A stretch of DNA of 11,139 nt, from NCBI GenBank assembly GCA_900543275.1, contig UQQL01000064.1, positions 1-11,139 on the forward strand, read 5' to 3'. Below are positions 5,217 to 11,139 of this stretch, in pieces (position 1 is the first letter of the stretch; each line of letters opens with the position of its first letter). Below the pieces are notes generated by a model. The model was given only the letters and a program-made list of their open reading frames with translations. It did no database searches and was not told the origin of the DNA. The translations under genes were made by a program, and so were the position numbers. The stretch comes from an uncultured Collinsella sp. (GTDB lineage: Bacteria > Actinomycetota > Coriobacteriia > Coriobacteriales > Coriobacteriaceae).

Positions 5217-5285
5217 TTGAACCTTCATGGGGTTGCCCCCATACGGACCTGAACCGTACGCGTCTGCCAATTCCGCCACGCCCGC
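5199..5285 (-). tRNA. tRNA-Leu(CAG)
   Basis: The minus strand folds into a class II tRNA. The acceptor GCGGGCG pairs with CGCCCGC, with discriminator A at 5202 and CCA encoded at 5199-5201. The anticodon stem TACGG/CCGTA closes loop TTCAGGT, giving anticodon CAG, which reads CUG. The long variable arm is TGGGG-GCAA-CCCCA, and the T-loop is TTCAAGT. It has its own promoter and terminator. The first 18 bases of its 3' end are repeated at 5010-5027. Confidence 0.97.
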
Positions 5286-5296
5286 GTGCAGGAATT

Positions 5297-5325
5297 AGAA
5301 TAACGGAGCGCCACCGCGAACGCAA
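5297..5325 (-). promoter_or_regulatory. tRNA-Leu promoter
   Basis: The minus strand shows TTGCGT (5320-5325), a 17-base spacer and TATTCT (5297-5302). The -10 box ends 11 bases before the tRNA. It lies directly after the tatD stop codon, so the tRNA does not depend on the upstream operon. Confidence 0.75.
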
Positions 5326-5328
5326 GAA

Positions 5329-6246
5329 CTATTTTTGAAAAAGTTTGCAGGCATTTTCCCAAGCGGCATGCGCGATTGTTTCGGCGTCCTCACCAGTGCG
5401 ATCGACACGGTCGTTAACCAGCGCGTTTGCCGTAATGGAGATCATTGCGGGCTCGCATTCAAGACCGCGGATGGGCTCCGGAGCCATATACGGGCAATCC
5501 GTCTCGAACAAAATGCGGTCGAGCGGGGTTGCCGCAAATGCCTCGCGCACGTCGTCGTTGCGCTTAAAGGTGGCCGCACCACCATAGGCGATATAGCAGC
5601 CCAGCTCCACAAAGCGCTCCATCGTGGCGCGGTCCTCGCCAAAACAGTGCAGCACACAACCGGCCTGGGGCACGCCCACCTCACGAAGCACGTTGTAGGC
5701 GTCCACGTGCGAGGTACGCTCCTGGTCCATGTCCTCGTGACGCAGATGCAGCTCCACCGGCACGTTACGACACACGGCAAGCTCGAGCTGGCGCGCCATG
5801 CAATCAATCTGCACGCTGTGGGGCGCCGGCGTGATGTCGTCGTCGTAATCCATGTGGTAGTCCAGACCGATTTCGCCAATACCGGCACACAAAGGGTCAT
5901 CAAGCGCAGCAACAACCTGCGCGTGAATGTCGTCGGTATAGTCCGGCGCGCCATACGGATGCACGCCGGCAAGATACTTGATCTGCGGGATATCCTGCAT
6001 CGGCAGAATTTCGCGCACGAGCCAGTCGCTATAGTCCGTCACGCTGCGCTTGTCGGCGATGGGGTCGAAGACCGTCACCAACAGGTCGATGCCTGCCGCC
6101 TTGGCACGCACGAGTGTCTCGGGCACATCCTTGCCCCAGAACGAAAGCAGATGCGCATGTGTGTCGGCAAGCGGTGCCAAGGGCACGGGACAAGCAACCG
6201 TCTTCTTTTTCTTGGTAAACGTCACGCGTTCGGCATTAAGCGTCAT
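5329..6246 (-). CDS. tatD: TatD family metal-dependent hydrolase
   Basis: TatD enzymes are cytoplasmic TIM-barrel hydrolases of the amidohydrolase superfamily with DNase activity, linked to 3'-5' trimming of DNA in repair and turnover. The 305 residues carry all expected metal ligands: DTHAHL (28-33, His30 and His32), GIGEIGLDYH (Glu125), VELHLRH (His167), VLHCF (His200) and FETDCPYMAP (Asp250). The ATG at 6246 overlaps the end of rsmA by 11 bases and has GGGAG seven to eight bases upstream, so I prefer it to the longer frame from 6357. The 20-residue lead before the first motif, including four lysines (12-15), is longer than usual. Pairing with rsmA is common in Gram-positive bacteria. Exact substrate within the TatD/YcfH/YjjV group cannot be told from sequence. 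Confidence 0.93.
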   Translation of the reverse strand: MTLNAERVTFTKKKKTVACPVPLAPLADTHAHLLSFWGKDVPETLVRAKAAGIDLLVTVFDPIADKRSVTDYSDWLVREILPMQDIPQIKYLAGVHPYGAPDYTDDIHAQVVAALDDPLCAGIGEIGLDYHMDYDDDITPAPHSVQIDCMARQLELAVCRNVPVELHLRHEDMDQERTSHVDAYNVLREVGVPQAGCVLHCFGEDRATMERFVELGCYIAYGGAATFKRNDDVREAFAATPLDRILFETDCPYMAPEPIRGLECEPAMISITANALVNDRVDRTGEDAETIAHAAWENACKLFQK

Positions 6247-7096
6247 GGGAAAGCTCCCGAGCCAGGCACACAAAGTCGGCGACGCCGAGCGTCTCGGCGC
6301 GCGTGGTGGGTGCGATACCGCAAGCCTCAAAGGCGGCATCGAGCACGTCCTTGGCAAAGCCGTTGGCGCTCATGGAATTGCGGATGGTCTTGCGACGCTG
6401 AGCAAATGCAGCGTCAATCACGCGGGCCACAAATTCGCGATCGAGTCCTTCGGGCACCACACCGTCAACACGGTCGATACGCACGACGGCCGAGTCCACG
6501 TGTGGCGCCGGCATAAAGCAACGCGGCGGCACCTCAAAGCGACCCGTTACCTGCGCATACAGGCCAAGCTTTGCCGTATAGCCGCCATAGGTCTTGTTGC
6601 CCGGCACTGCGGCAATGCGATCGGCAACCTCCTTTTGCACCATGACGACGGCGCGCTTGAGCGCCGGCATCGTCTGGAAAAATTGCAAAATGATCGTCGC
6701 CGCCACGTTATAAGGCAAGTTCGCGACAAATACCGTCGGCTCACCGCCCGCAGCCTGCTCAATCTGCTCCGGGCCCACCTTAAGCGCGTCGCCCATGATA
6801 AAGCGGAAGTTGGCATAGTCGGCGGCGTGGGCGTCGAGCACCGGTTCGAGCTCGGGATCGGCCTCAATGGACGTAACGCACGCCGCTTCCTGCAGCAACG
6901 CAAGTGTCAAAGTACCGCAACCCGGACCCACCTCGAGTACGCGCTCGTCACCTGCAAGCTCGGCAAGCTCGCAGATACGCTCGATCACATGATTGTCGAT
7001 TAGAAAGTTCTGGCCCAGGCGATGCTTGGTCGCAAGGCCAAACTCCTCCAGCAGCTCCCTGGTGGCCGTGGGGTTTGCCAAAGGCGAAGTTGTCAT
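6236..7096 (-). CDS. rsmA: 16S rRNA A1518/A1519 dimethyltransferase
   Basis: RsmA (KsgA) adds two methyl groups to each of two adjacent adenosines in the helix 45 loop of 16S rRNA, late in 30S assembly; its loss gives kasugamycin resistance. The 286 residues contain the family landmarks: HRLGQNFLID (25-34), the SAM-binding EVGPGCGTLT (55-64), the catalytic NLPYN (126-130, NLPY type of adenine methylases), MVQKEVADRI, and PAPHVDSAVV in the C-terminal part. The ATG at 7096 has AAGGAGG five bases upstream. It overlaps tatD by 11 bases. The metG terminator lies between it and metG, so it may have its own promoter in 7097-7134 or rely on read-through; I could not find a clear one. Confidence 0.98.
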   Translation of the reverse strand: MTTSPLANPTATRELLEEFGLATKHRLGQNFLIDNHVIERICELAELAGDERVLEVGPGCGTLTLALLQEAACVTSIEADPELEPVLDAHAADYANFRFIMGDALKVGPEQIEQAAGGEPTVFVANLPYNVAATIILQFFQTMPALKRAVVMVQKEVADRIAAVPGNKTYGGYTAKLGLYAQVTGRFEVPPRCFMPAPHVDSAVVRIDRVDGVVPEGLDREFVARVIDAAFAQRRKTIRNSMSANGFAKDVLDAAFEACGIAPTTRAETLGVADFVCLARELSHDA

Positions 7097-7134
7097 AGTT
7101 GCCTCCTTAGCATGATGGCGGCGTCTTGAAACGA

Positions 7135-7164
7135 AAGGGCATGGACCGTTGCGGTCATGCCCTT
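7135..7164 (-). terminator. metG terminator
   Basis: On the minus strand the stem AAGGGCATGACCG/CGGTCCATGCCCTT (one bulged base, loop CAA) begins 43 bases after the metG stop. The following TTTCGTTTC is a poor U-tract, so termination may be incomplete and let rsmA-tatD be read from metG. Confidence 0.75.
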
Positions 7165-7206
7165 ACATCTAAACAGCAAATTGCCGATATGGCGCTCGCG
7201 CGGTCT

Positions 7207-8808
7207 CTACGCCAGACGCGGGAACAGCGGATCGCCCTTCTCGACGGGCTGACCACCAGCAAGCAGGCCCCAAGCGCAAATGCCCTTGAGGTCGTCGGTC
7301 GCGGCCTCGTTCTCGCAGGACAGGCGGCGCAGGGCCTCGGCAGAGGTCTGAGGCATGAGCGGCATCAGCAGGTGAGCGGCAATGCGGATGGCCTCGAGCA
7401 GGTTGTAGATCACAAACGCCAGCTCGTCAGCCTTGGCCTCGTCCTTGGCAAGTGCCCAGGGCTCGGAGTCCTCGATGTAGTGGTTGGCGGCGTGGATGAG
7501 CTCCATGACCTCATCCTTGGCTCCGCCGTAATCGAGCACGTCCATCTTGGCCATGTAGCGGTCGACCAGGCCATCGGCGATCTTTGCCAGCGGGTTGTCG
7601 AACGCATCGAACGATGCGGGCTTGGCGGGCGCGCAGCCGTCAAAGTACTTTGCGCTCATGTTGAGCGAGCGCGAAATGAGGTTGCCCCAGCTGTTGGCCA
7701 GATCGGCGTTGTAGACCTGCTCCATACGATCGAAGCTGATGGCGCCGTCGGTGCCGGGGACCACGTCGGTCATAAAGTAATAGCGGTAGCCCTCGACGCC
7801 CAGCATGTCGATAACATCCTGCGGAGCGATGGCGTTGCCGCGGCTCTTGGACATCTTCTCGGCCTTACCGGTCTCGGCATTGCGCACGGTCAGGAAGCCG
7901 TGGGCAAAGACGTGCTCGGGCAGGGCCTCGCCGATGGCCATGAGCATCGCGGGCCAAATGACGCAGTGGAAGCGGATGATGTCCTTACCCACGATGTGGA
8001 ACTGCGCGGGCCAGCGATAGGCCAGCTCGGCACGGGCCTCGTCGGTGTCGACACCGTAGCCGACGGCCGTCATATAGTTGAGCAACGCATCGAACCACAC
8101 GTAGGTCACGTGACCCTCGTCAAACGGGACCTGAATGCCCCAGTCAAAGCTCGTACGGCTCACGGAAAGGTCGTTAAGGCCGCCCTCGACAAAGCTGCGT
8201 ACCTCGTTCATGCGGAACGCAGGCTCGACAAAGTCGGGGTGCTCGTCATAGAGCTTGAGAAGCTTGTCCTGGAAGGCGGAAAGCTTAAAGAAGTAGGACT
8301 CCTCCTGGACGCGCTCAAGCGGACGGTGGCAGTCGGGGCATAGATGCTGGCCGACGCTGCCGTACTCCTCGTCGCCCTTCTGGACCTGCGTATCGGTGAA
8401 GTAGGTCTCGTCAGGCACGCAATACCAACCGTCGTAGCTGCCCTTATACAGGTAACCGGACTCCTTCATGCGCTCCCACAGGTACTGCACGGCATGATGC
8501 TGGCGCGGCTCGGTGGTGCGGATGAAGTCGTCGTTGGAAATCTCGAGCTTGCTCCAAAGCTCCTTGAAGTGCGGGGCCTGGCTATCGGTCCACTCCTGCG
8601 GCGTCATGCCATGCTTGGCTGCGGCCTCGGCGACCTTCTCGCCGTGCTCGTCCATGCCGGTCAGGAACTTGACGTTATAGCCGGCGGAACGGCGATAGCG
8701 AGCCTGAACGTCGGCGATGATGGTGGAATAAGCCGTGCCCAGGTGCGGATCGGCGTTGACGTAGTAGATGGGCGTCGTGATAAAGAACGAAGGCTTGCTT
8801 TGATCCAT
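7207..8808 (-). CDS. metG: Methionyl-tRNA synthetase
   Basis: MetRS charges initiator and elongator tRNA-Met. The 533-residue protein is a class I enzyme with the HIGH-type motif as HLGT (22-25) in the typical TTPIYYVNADPHLGTAYS, FLTGMDEHGEK (48-58), the connective peptide, VWFDALLNY (237-245) and the KMSKS loop EKMSKSRGN (317-325). The C-terminal part is the helical anticodon domain (for example SEPWALAKD). The form is short: the C-terminal tRNA-binding dimer domain found in the Bacillus enzyme is absent. In the zinc-knuckle region one CxxC is intact (CPDC, 157-160), but the other reads CVPD (130-133), so one usual cysteine is aspartate. The ATG at 8808 has GGAGGA eight bases upstream. It follows rsmI after 69 bases; the leader is too short for a T-box. 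Confidence 0.97.
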   Translation of the reverse strand: MDQSKPSFFITTPIYYVNADPHLGTAYSTIIADVQARYRRSAGYNVKFLTGMDEHGEKVAEAAAKHGMTPQEWTDSQAPHFKELWSKLEISNDDFIRTTEPRQHHAVQYLWERMKESGYLYKGSYDGWYCVPDETYFTDTQVQKGDEEYGSVGQHLCPDCHRPLERVQEESYFFKLSAFQDKLLKLYDEHPDFVEPAFRMNEVRSFVEGGLNDLSVSRTSFDWGIQVPFDEGHVTYVWFDALLNYMTAVGYGVDTDEARAELAYRWPAQFHIVGKDIIRFHCVIWPAMLMAIGEALPEHVFAHGFLTVRNAETGKAEKMSKSRGNAIAPQDVIDMLGVEGYRYYFMTDVVPGTDGAISFDRMEQVYNADLANSWGNLISRSLNMSAKYFDGCAPAKPASFDAFDNPLAKIADGLVDRYMAKMDVLDYGGAKDEVMELIHAANHYIEDSEPWALAKDEAKADELAFVIYNLLEAIRIAAHLLMPLMPQTSAEALRRLSCENEAATDDLKGICAWGLLAGGQPVEKGDPLFPRLA

Positions 8809-8847
8809 GGGGTTTGTCCTCCAGAAAAACGTTGCATACAGAGGATG

Positions 8848-8876
8848 ATTCTAGCGCAAGGGCTGGATATCCTCCA
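8848..8876 (-). promoter_or_regulatory. Weak candidate metG promoter
   Basis: The minus strand has TAGAAT (8848-8853), a 5 of 6 match to the -10 box, and at 17 bases' spacing TGGAGG, a poor -35 box. It would start transcription about 35 bases before metG. Expression from the upstream rsmI unit is an equally good explanation. Confidence 0.3.
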
Positions 8877-8877
8877 T

Positions 8878-9756
8878 CTATTGCATATCGAGCACCATGG
8901 CATAGACATCGCGCTTGCGGCGCGAATACTTCTGAGACAGGCGCTTGGCCACCGCAGACGCGGGCTCCCCCTCCTCGAGCGCGGCGCGGATATCCTCGCG
9001 CAGGGCCTCGTCGGGATCCGCTGCCGTGGCGCCGACCGGCACGATACCGGCCTCCTCATCCTCGCTCGGTGGCGCGATGACCAGCGCAATCTCGCCCTTT
9101 ACCTCGCCGCGAGCACGCAGCTCCTCGGCAAGCTGGTCAGCGGGCCCGCGCAAGACCTCCTCGTGCAGCTTGGTGAGTTCGCGGCAGACGGCAACCTCAC
9201 GCTGGGGAAAGACCTCCGCCACGGCCTCGAGCGTCGCCACGATGCGATGTGGAGACTCGTAGAAGATGAGTGCGCCGGGCACCACGGCAAGGCGCTGCAA
9301 ACGGCGCACACGGTCGCCGTGCTTTCGGCCCAAAAAGCCCTCGAAGAAAAAATGCTCGCAGGGAATGCCGGACGAAACAAGCGCCGTGACGCAAGCAGAG
9401 GGCCCGGGAATAACTTCGACGGGCACATCGGCCTCACGCGCCGCCTCGACCAGCGCCTGGCCGGGATCGGACACGCTCGGCATGCCGGCGTCCGAGGCAA
9501 AAGCGAGGGTCTCCCCCGCCAGCAGACGGTCGACCAGGCCGGCGGCGCGGCTGGCGATCACATTCTCGTCGCAACGGACAAGCGGCTTGGAAATGCCCAG
9601 GTGCATCAGTAGCTTTGACGTCACACGCGTGTCTTCGCAGCAGATGGCATCAGCAGCGGCAAAGGCCTCACCAGCGCGCGGGGACAGGTCGCCCAGGTTG
9701 CCGATGGGCGTGCCGACCACATAGAGTTTGCCCGTATGGGCGCTGTTTTGCGTCAT
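8878..9756 (-). CDS. rsmI: 16S rRNA C1402 2'-O-methyltransferase
   Basis: RsmI methylates the ribose of C1402 in the decoding centre of the 30S subunit using S-adenosylmethionine. The 292-residue protein has the tetrapyrrole-methylase fold with the family's motifs: LYVVGTPIGNLGDLSPRA (11-28), CCEDTRVTSKLL (39-50), FASDAGMPSVSDPG (86-99), VEVIPGPSA (113-121), FEGFLGRK (138-145), FYESPHR (165-171) and RELTKLHEEVLRG (192-204). Its tail (Glu/Pro/Ala-rich linker, then SQKYSRRKRDVYAMVL) matches the C-terminal helix-turn-helix-like end of longer RsmI proteins. The ATG at 9756 has only a weak AGG upstream and starts six bases after the GH5-type gene, so translational coupling is likely. Confidence 0.97.
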   Translation of the reverse strand: MTQNSAHTGKLYVVGTPIGNLGDLSPRAGEAFAAADAICCEDTRVTSKLLMHLGISKPLVRCDENVIASRAAGLVDRLLAGETLAFASDAGMPSVSDPGQALVEAAREADVPVEVIPGPSACVTALVSSGIPCEHFFFEGFLGRKHGDRVRRLQRLAVVPGALIFYESPHRIVATLEAVAEVFPQREVAVCRELTKLHEEVLRGPADQLAEELRARGEVKGEIALVIAPPSEDEEAGIVPVGATAADPDEALREDIRAALEEGEPASAVAKRLSQKYSRRKRDVYAMVLDMQ

Positions 9757-9762
9757 ATCAAC

Positions 9763-10824
9763 CTATTCAATCATGCCGCGCTCGAGCGTACCGAGCGCCG
9801 CGCGGGCGTCCCATGCTGCAATGCGCTTCTCGGTCTTCCACGTTTGGAAGAACCAACCGGCAGCCGGCGCAAACGAAGCCAGCTGGTTGGCGATAAACAC
9901 GCGCTCGTAGGCATTGCGGCCCTCGGGCGTAACCGACGAGTTGGCAAAGATCGCCGCGCCCGACCATTCGCCCACCAGCACGGGGAACCCAGTCGAAATC
10001 GCTTCTTTAAGCTCGCGCTTGTTACGCGAAATCGCCGTCGTCAGCCCGCGAGGGCTCGTGATGTCGAGCGCATACTCGTCGCGGTAATGGTACAGGTGAA
10101 GGTCCATGTAGACGTTCTTGTACTTGGCGCCGCGCATAAAATGCTTCCACTCGCTGGGATGCCCCGACGACGAGAAGACGACGATTTTATCCTCGGGCAT
10201 ATACGAACGGACGAGCTCGTAGGCATCGCGATAGAAATTGCGCAGGTAGTGAGCAGGAATGCCATCCGTCATGGTGAAGAGGCTCTTGCGAACGCTCATC
10301 TGCGGCGTGTCCAGCAGCTCAATGCCCAGCAGGCTCTCGGCCTCGCCATAGCGATCGGCCAAGCGCTCGAGCACGTCGAGTGCGACATGACGGCCGTTGG
10401 TGGACGAATGCCACTCGGCGACAGCCTCCGGCGTGGTGGGCGAATCGTTGGAATCGCCCTGGCCACCGGGCACGGTTGCCAGATCGAGCAGCACGCGGAT
10501 GTCGTACTTGGCAGCCCACTCAATTGCGCGGTCGATGTAATCGACAACCGATATGTAGGAGGCATCGGACTCCTGTGAGCCAAAGGCATACCAGGGCACC
10601 GGCAGACGCACGGCATTGAGACCGATCTGCGCCATGCGGCGAAAATCGTCCTCGCTCACAAACGTCTCGTAATGGCGGCGCATGCGCTCGTTATAGGCGG
10701 CGGTACCCATGGCCTCCTGTAGCTCAGCCGCGTTGGATGCACCGGTCGCCGCGTACAGCGACGGGGTCACCCAAGGCTCGGGAATAAACCAGCCAGAGAG
10801 ATTAACGCCGAGTATCCTCTCCAT
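9763..10824 (-). CDS. GH5-type glycoside hydrolase family protein with altered active site
   Basis: The 353-residue protein resembles GH5 exo-beta-1,3-glucanases: GVNLSGWFIPEPWVTPSLY (6-24) parallels their start, NAVRLPVPW (70-78) is a barrel strand, DLATVPGGQGDSNDS (114-128) matches the DLHGAPGSQN region, MDLHLYHY (240-247) carries the conserved His/Tyr, VLVGEWSGA (282-290) holds the nucleophile Glu286, and WFFQTWKTE (324-332) closes the barrel. The acid/base motif, normally ELLNEP, reads ELLDTP (169-174), so the catalytic Glu is Thr173. The enzyme may be inactive as a normal hydrolase or work by another route. There is no signal peptide, so it is cytoplasmic, unusual for a glucanase. I chose the ATG at 10824 over the GTG at 10827 because of the spacing to GGGGG. 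It is the first gene of a unit with rsmI. Confidence 0.85.
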   Translation of the reverse strand: MERILGVNLSGWFIPEPWVTPSLYAATGASNAAELQEAMGTAAYNERMRRHYETFVSEDDFRRMAQIGLNAVRLPVPWYAFGSQESDASYISVVDYIDRAIEWAAKYDIRVLLDLATVPGGQGDSNDSPTTPEAVAEWHSSTNGRHVALDVLERLADRYGEAESLLGIELLDTPQMSVRKSLFTMTDGIPAHYLRNFYRDAYELVRSYMPEDKIVVFSSSGHPSEWKHFMRGAKYKNVYMDLHLYHYRDEYALDITSPRGLTTAISRNKRELKEAISTGFPVLVGEWSGAAIFANSSVTPEGRNAYERVFIANQLASFAPAAGWFFQTWKTEKRIAAWDARAALGTLERGMIE

Positions 10825-10889
10825 CACTGCCCCCTTCGGATCATGCAGGTCGAACCCGCATCGTATTGCGTAGGATAAGTATCGTTTTG

Positions 10890-10895
10890 AGTATA
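10890..10895 (-). promoter_or_regulatory. Possible -10 box for the GH5-rsmI unit
   Basis: The minus strand reads GGGTATACTC; TATACT is a 5 of 6 match to the -10 consensus. No -35 box with TTG lies at a usual distance. The surrounding 10861-10895 is the only AT-rich part of the intergenic region. The rest of 10825-11017 holds no gene I can support. Confidence 0.3.
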
Positions 10896-11017
10896 CCCGC
10901 GTGTGCGGACAGGCGACCGAACGGTCTGCAAAGTGACGCGAAAGTGGGAGGAATGTCTGGGAGCAGACGGACTCGGAATGGTGCGACGAGGTGTGTACGC
11001 GCGCCGGAGGCAGGCAC

Positions 11018-11065
11018 CGGAAAGTGTGTCCCGTTCTGAGCCCTTATTCTGGGACGCAGTTTCCG
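11018..11065. repeat. Intergenic palindromic element
   Basis: Arms CGGAAAGTGTGTCCC (11018-11032) and GGGACGCAGTTTCCG (11051-11065) pair at 13 of 15 positions around an 18-base loop. There is no T-run after either arm, so it is not a typical terminator. Its build suggests a REP-like dispersed element or an operator. Only one copy is in the window. Confidence 0.5.
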
Positions 11066-11078
11066 CAGAACCCTACAT

Positions 11079-11108
11079 AAAAGAAAAGGACCCCTTTGCA
11101 GAGGTCCT
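11079..11108 (-). terminator. Terminator of the tRNA at the right edge
   Basis: On the minus strand the 9-bp stem AGGACCTCT/AGGGGTCCT (one G-U pair) with a GCAA tetraloop is followed by TTTTCTTTTA. It lies 13 bases beyond the tRNA 3' end and has the same loop and tail as the tRNA-Arg terminator. Confidence 0.85.
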
Positions 11109-11121
11109 AGTCAATTCAAGG

Positions 11122-11139
11122 TGGCGGGGAAGGGAATCG
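11122..11139 (-). tRNA. 3' end of a tRNA cut by the window edge, identity unknown
   Basis: The minus strand ends CGATT (T-loop part), CCCTT (T-stem), CCCCGCC (acceptor 3' strand) and A73. The next bases are CCT, so CCA is not fully encoded, unlike in the other tRNAs here. The 5' acceptor strand should be GGCGGGG. Elongator tRNA-Met of actinobacteria often starts this way, but the anticodon lies outside and the identity cannot be called. Confidence 0.7.

Noticed and set aside
4941..5279. 112-codon minus-strand frame beginning MAELADAYGSG
   Set aside because: It is the translation of tRNA-Leu, its terminator, the spacer and the tRNA duplicate; such frames are a known false call over tRNA-Leu.
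5335..6516. 393-codon plus-strand frame across tatD and rsmA
   Set aside because: It runs over two confirmed genes on the other strand and its end is an Arg-rich nonsense stretch.
7126..8343. 405-codon plus-strand frame antisense to metG, and a similar one at 8344-9612 across metG and rsmI
   Set aside because: Both mirror confirmed genes and show no domain-like sequence or ribosome site.
10953..11039. Small plus-strand frame of 28 codons after GGAGGA
   Set aside because: The ribosome-like site touches the start codon with no room for proper spacing, the product is Arg/Gly-rich, and the frame ends inside the palindromic element.
1..11139. Defence system, toxin-antitoxin pair, CRISPR array, transposase or prophage gene
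   Set aside because: No frame resembles such proteins and there is no regularly spaced repeat. The window is core chromosome with housekeeping genes.

Overview
The window looks like chromosomal core DNA of a high-GC Gram-positive gut actinobacterium of the class Coriobacteriia, most likely Collinsella. This rests on the protein style, the GC-rich codon use and the gene set; no database search was possible. Almost everything is read from the minus strand. The window opens and closes inside tRNA genes.

Layout from left to right: a cut tRNA-Arg(ACG) and a second tRNA-Arg(ACG) identical to it over the visible part, each with its own promoter; a 125-residue protein of unknown function with an SOS-box-like operator upstream; serS (seryl-tRNA synthetase); a divergent 57-codon membrane protein gene on the plus strand; a perfect 17-bp terminator hairpin flanked by two inverted copies of a 40-bp element; proC; an SPFH/band-7 membrane protein gene coupled to rlmH; a tRNA-Leu(CAG) with a duplicated 3' end and a hairpin-rich spacer; then two translation-related clusters, rsmA-tatD (overlapping) and metG, followed by rsmI and a cytoplasmic GH5-type protein gene (adjacent). 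A palindromic intergenic element and the 3' end of another tRNA close the window.

The functional theme is translation: two aminoacyl-tRNA synthetases (SerRS, MetRS), three rRNA methyltransferases (RlmH on 23S; RsmA and RsmI on 16S), and four tRNA genes or fragments. ProC adds proline synthesis; TatD is a metal-dependent nuclease-like hydrolase; the SPFH protein is a membrane scaffold. I found no defence system, prophage, transposase, CRISPR array or secondary-metabolite cluster. The parts worth a second look are the intergenic repeats and palindromes, the SOS-box gene, and a GH5 protein whose catalytic acid/base Glu appears to be replaced.
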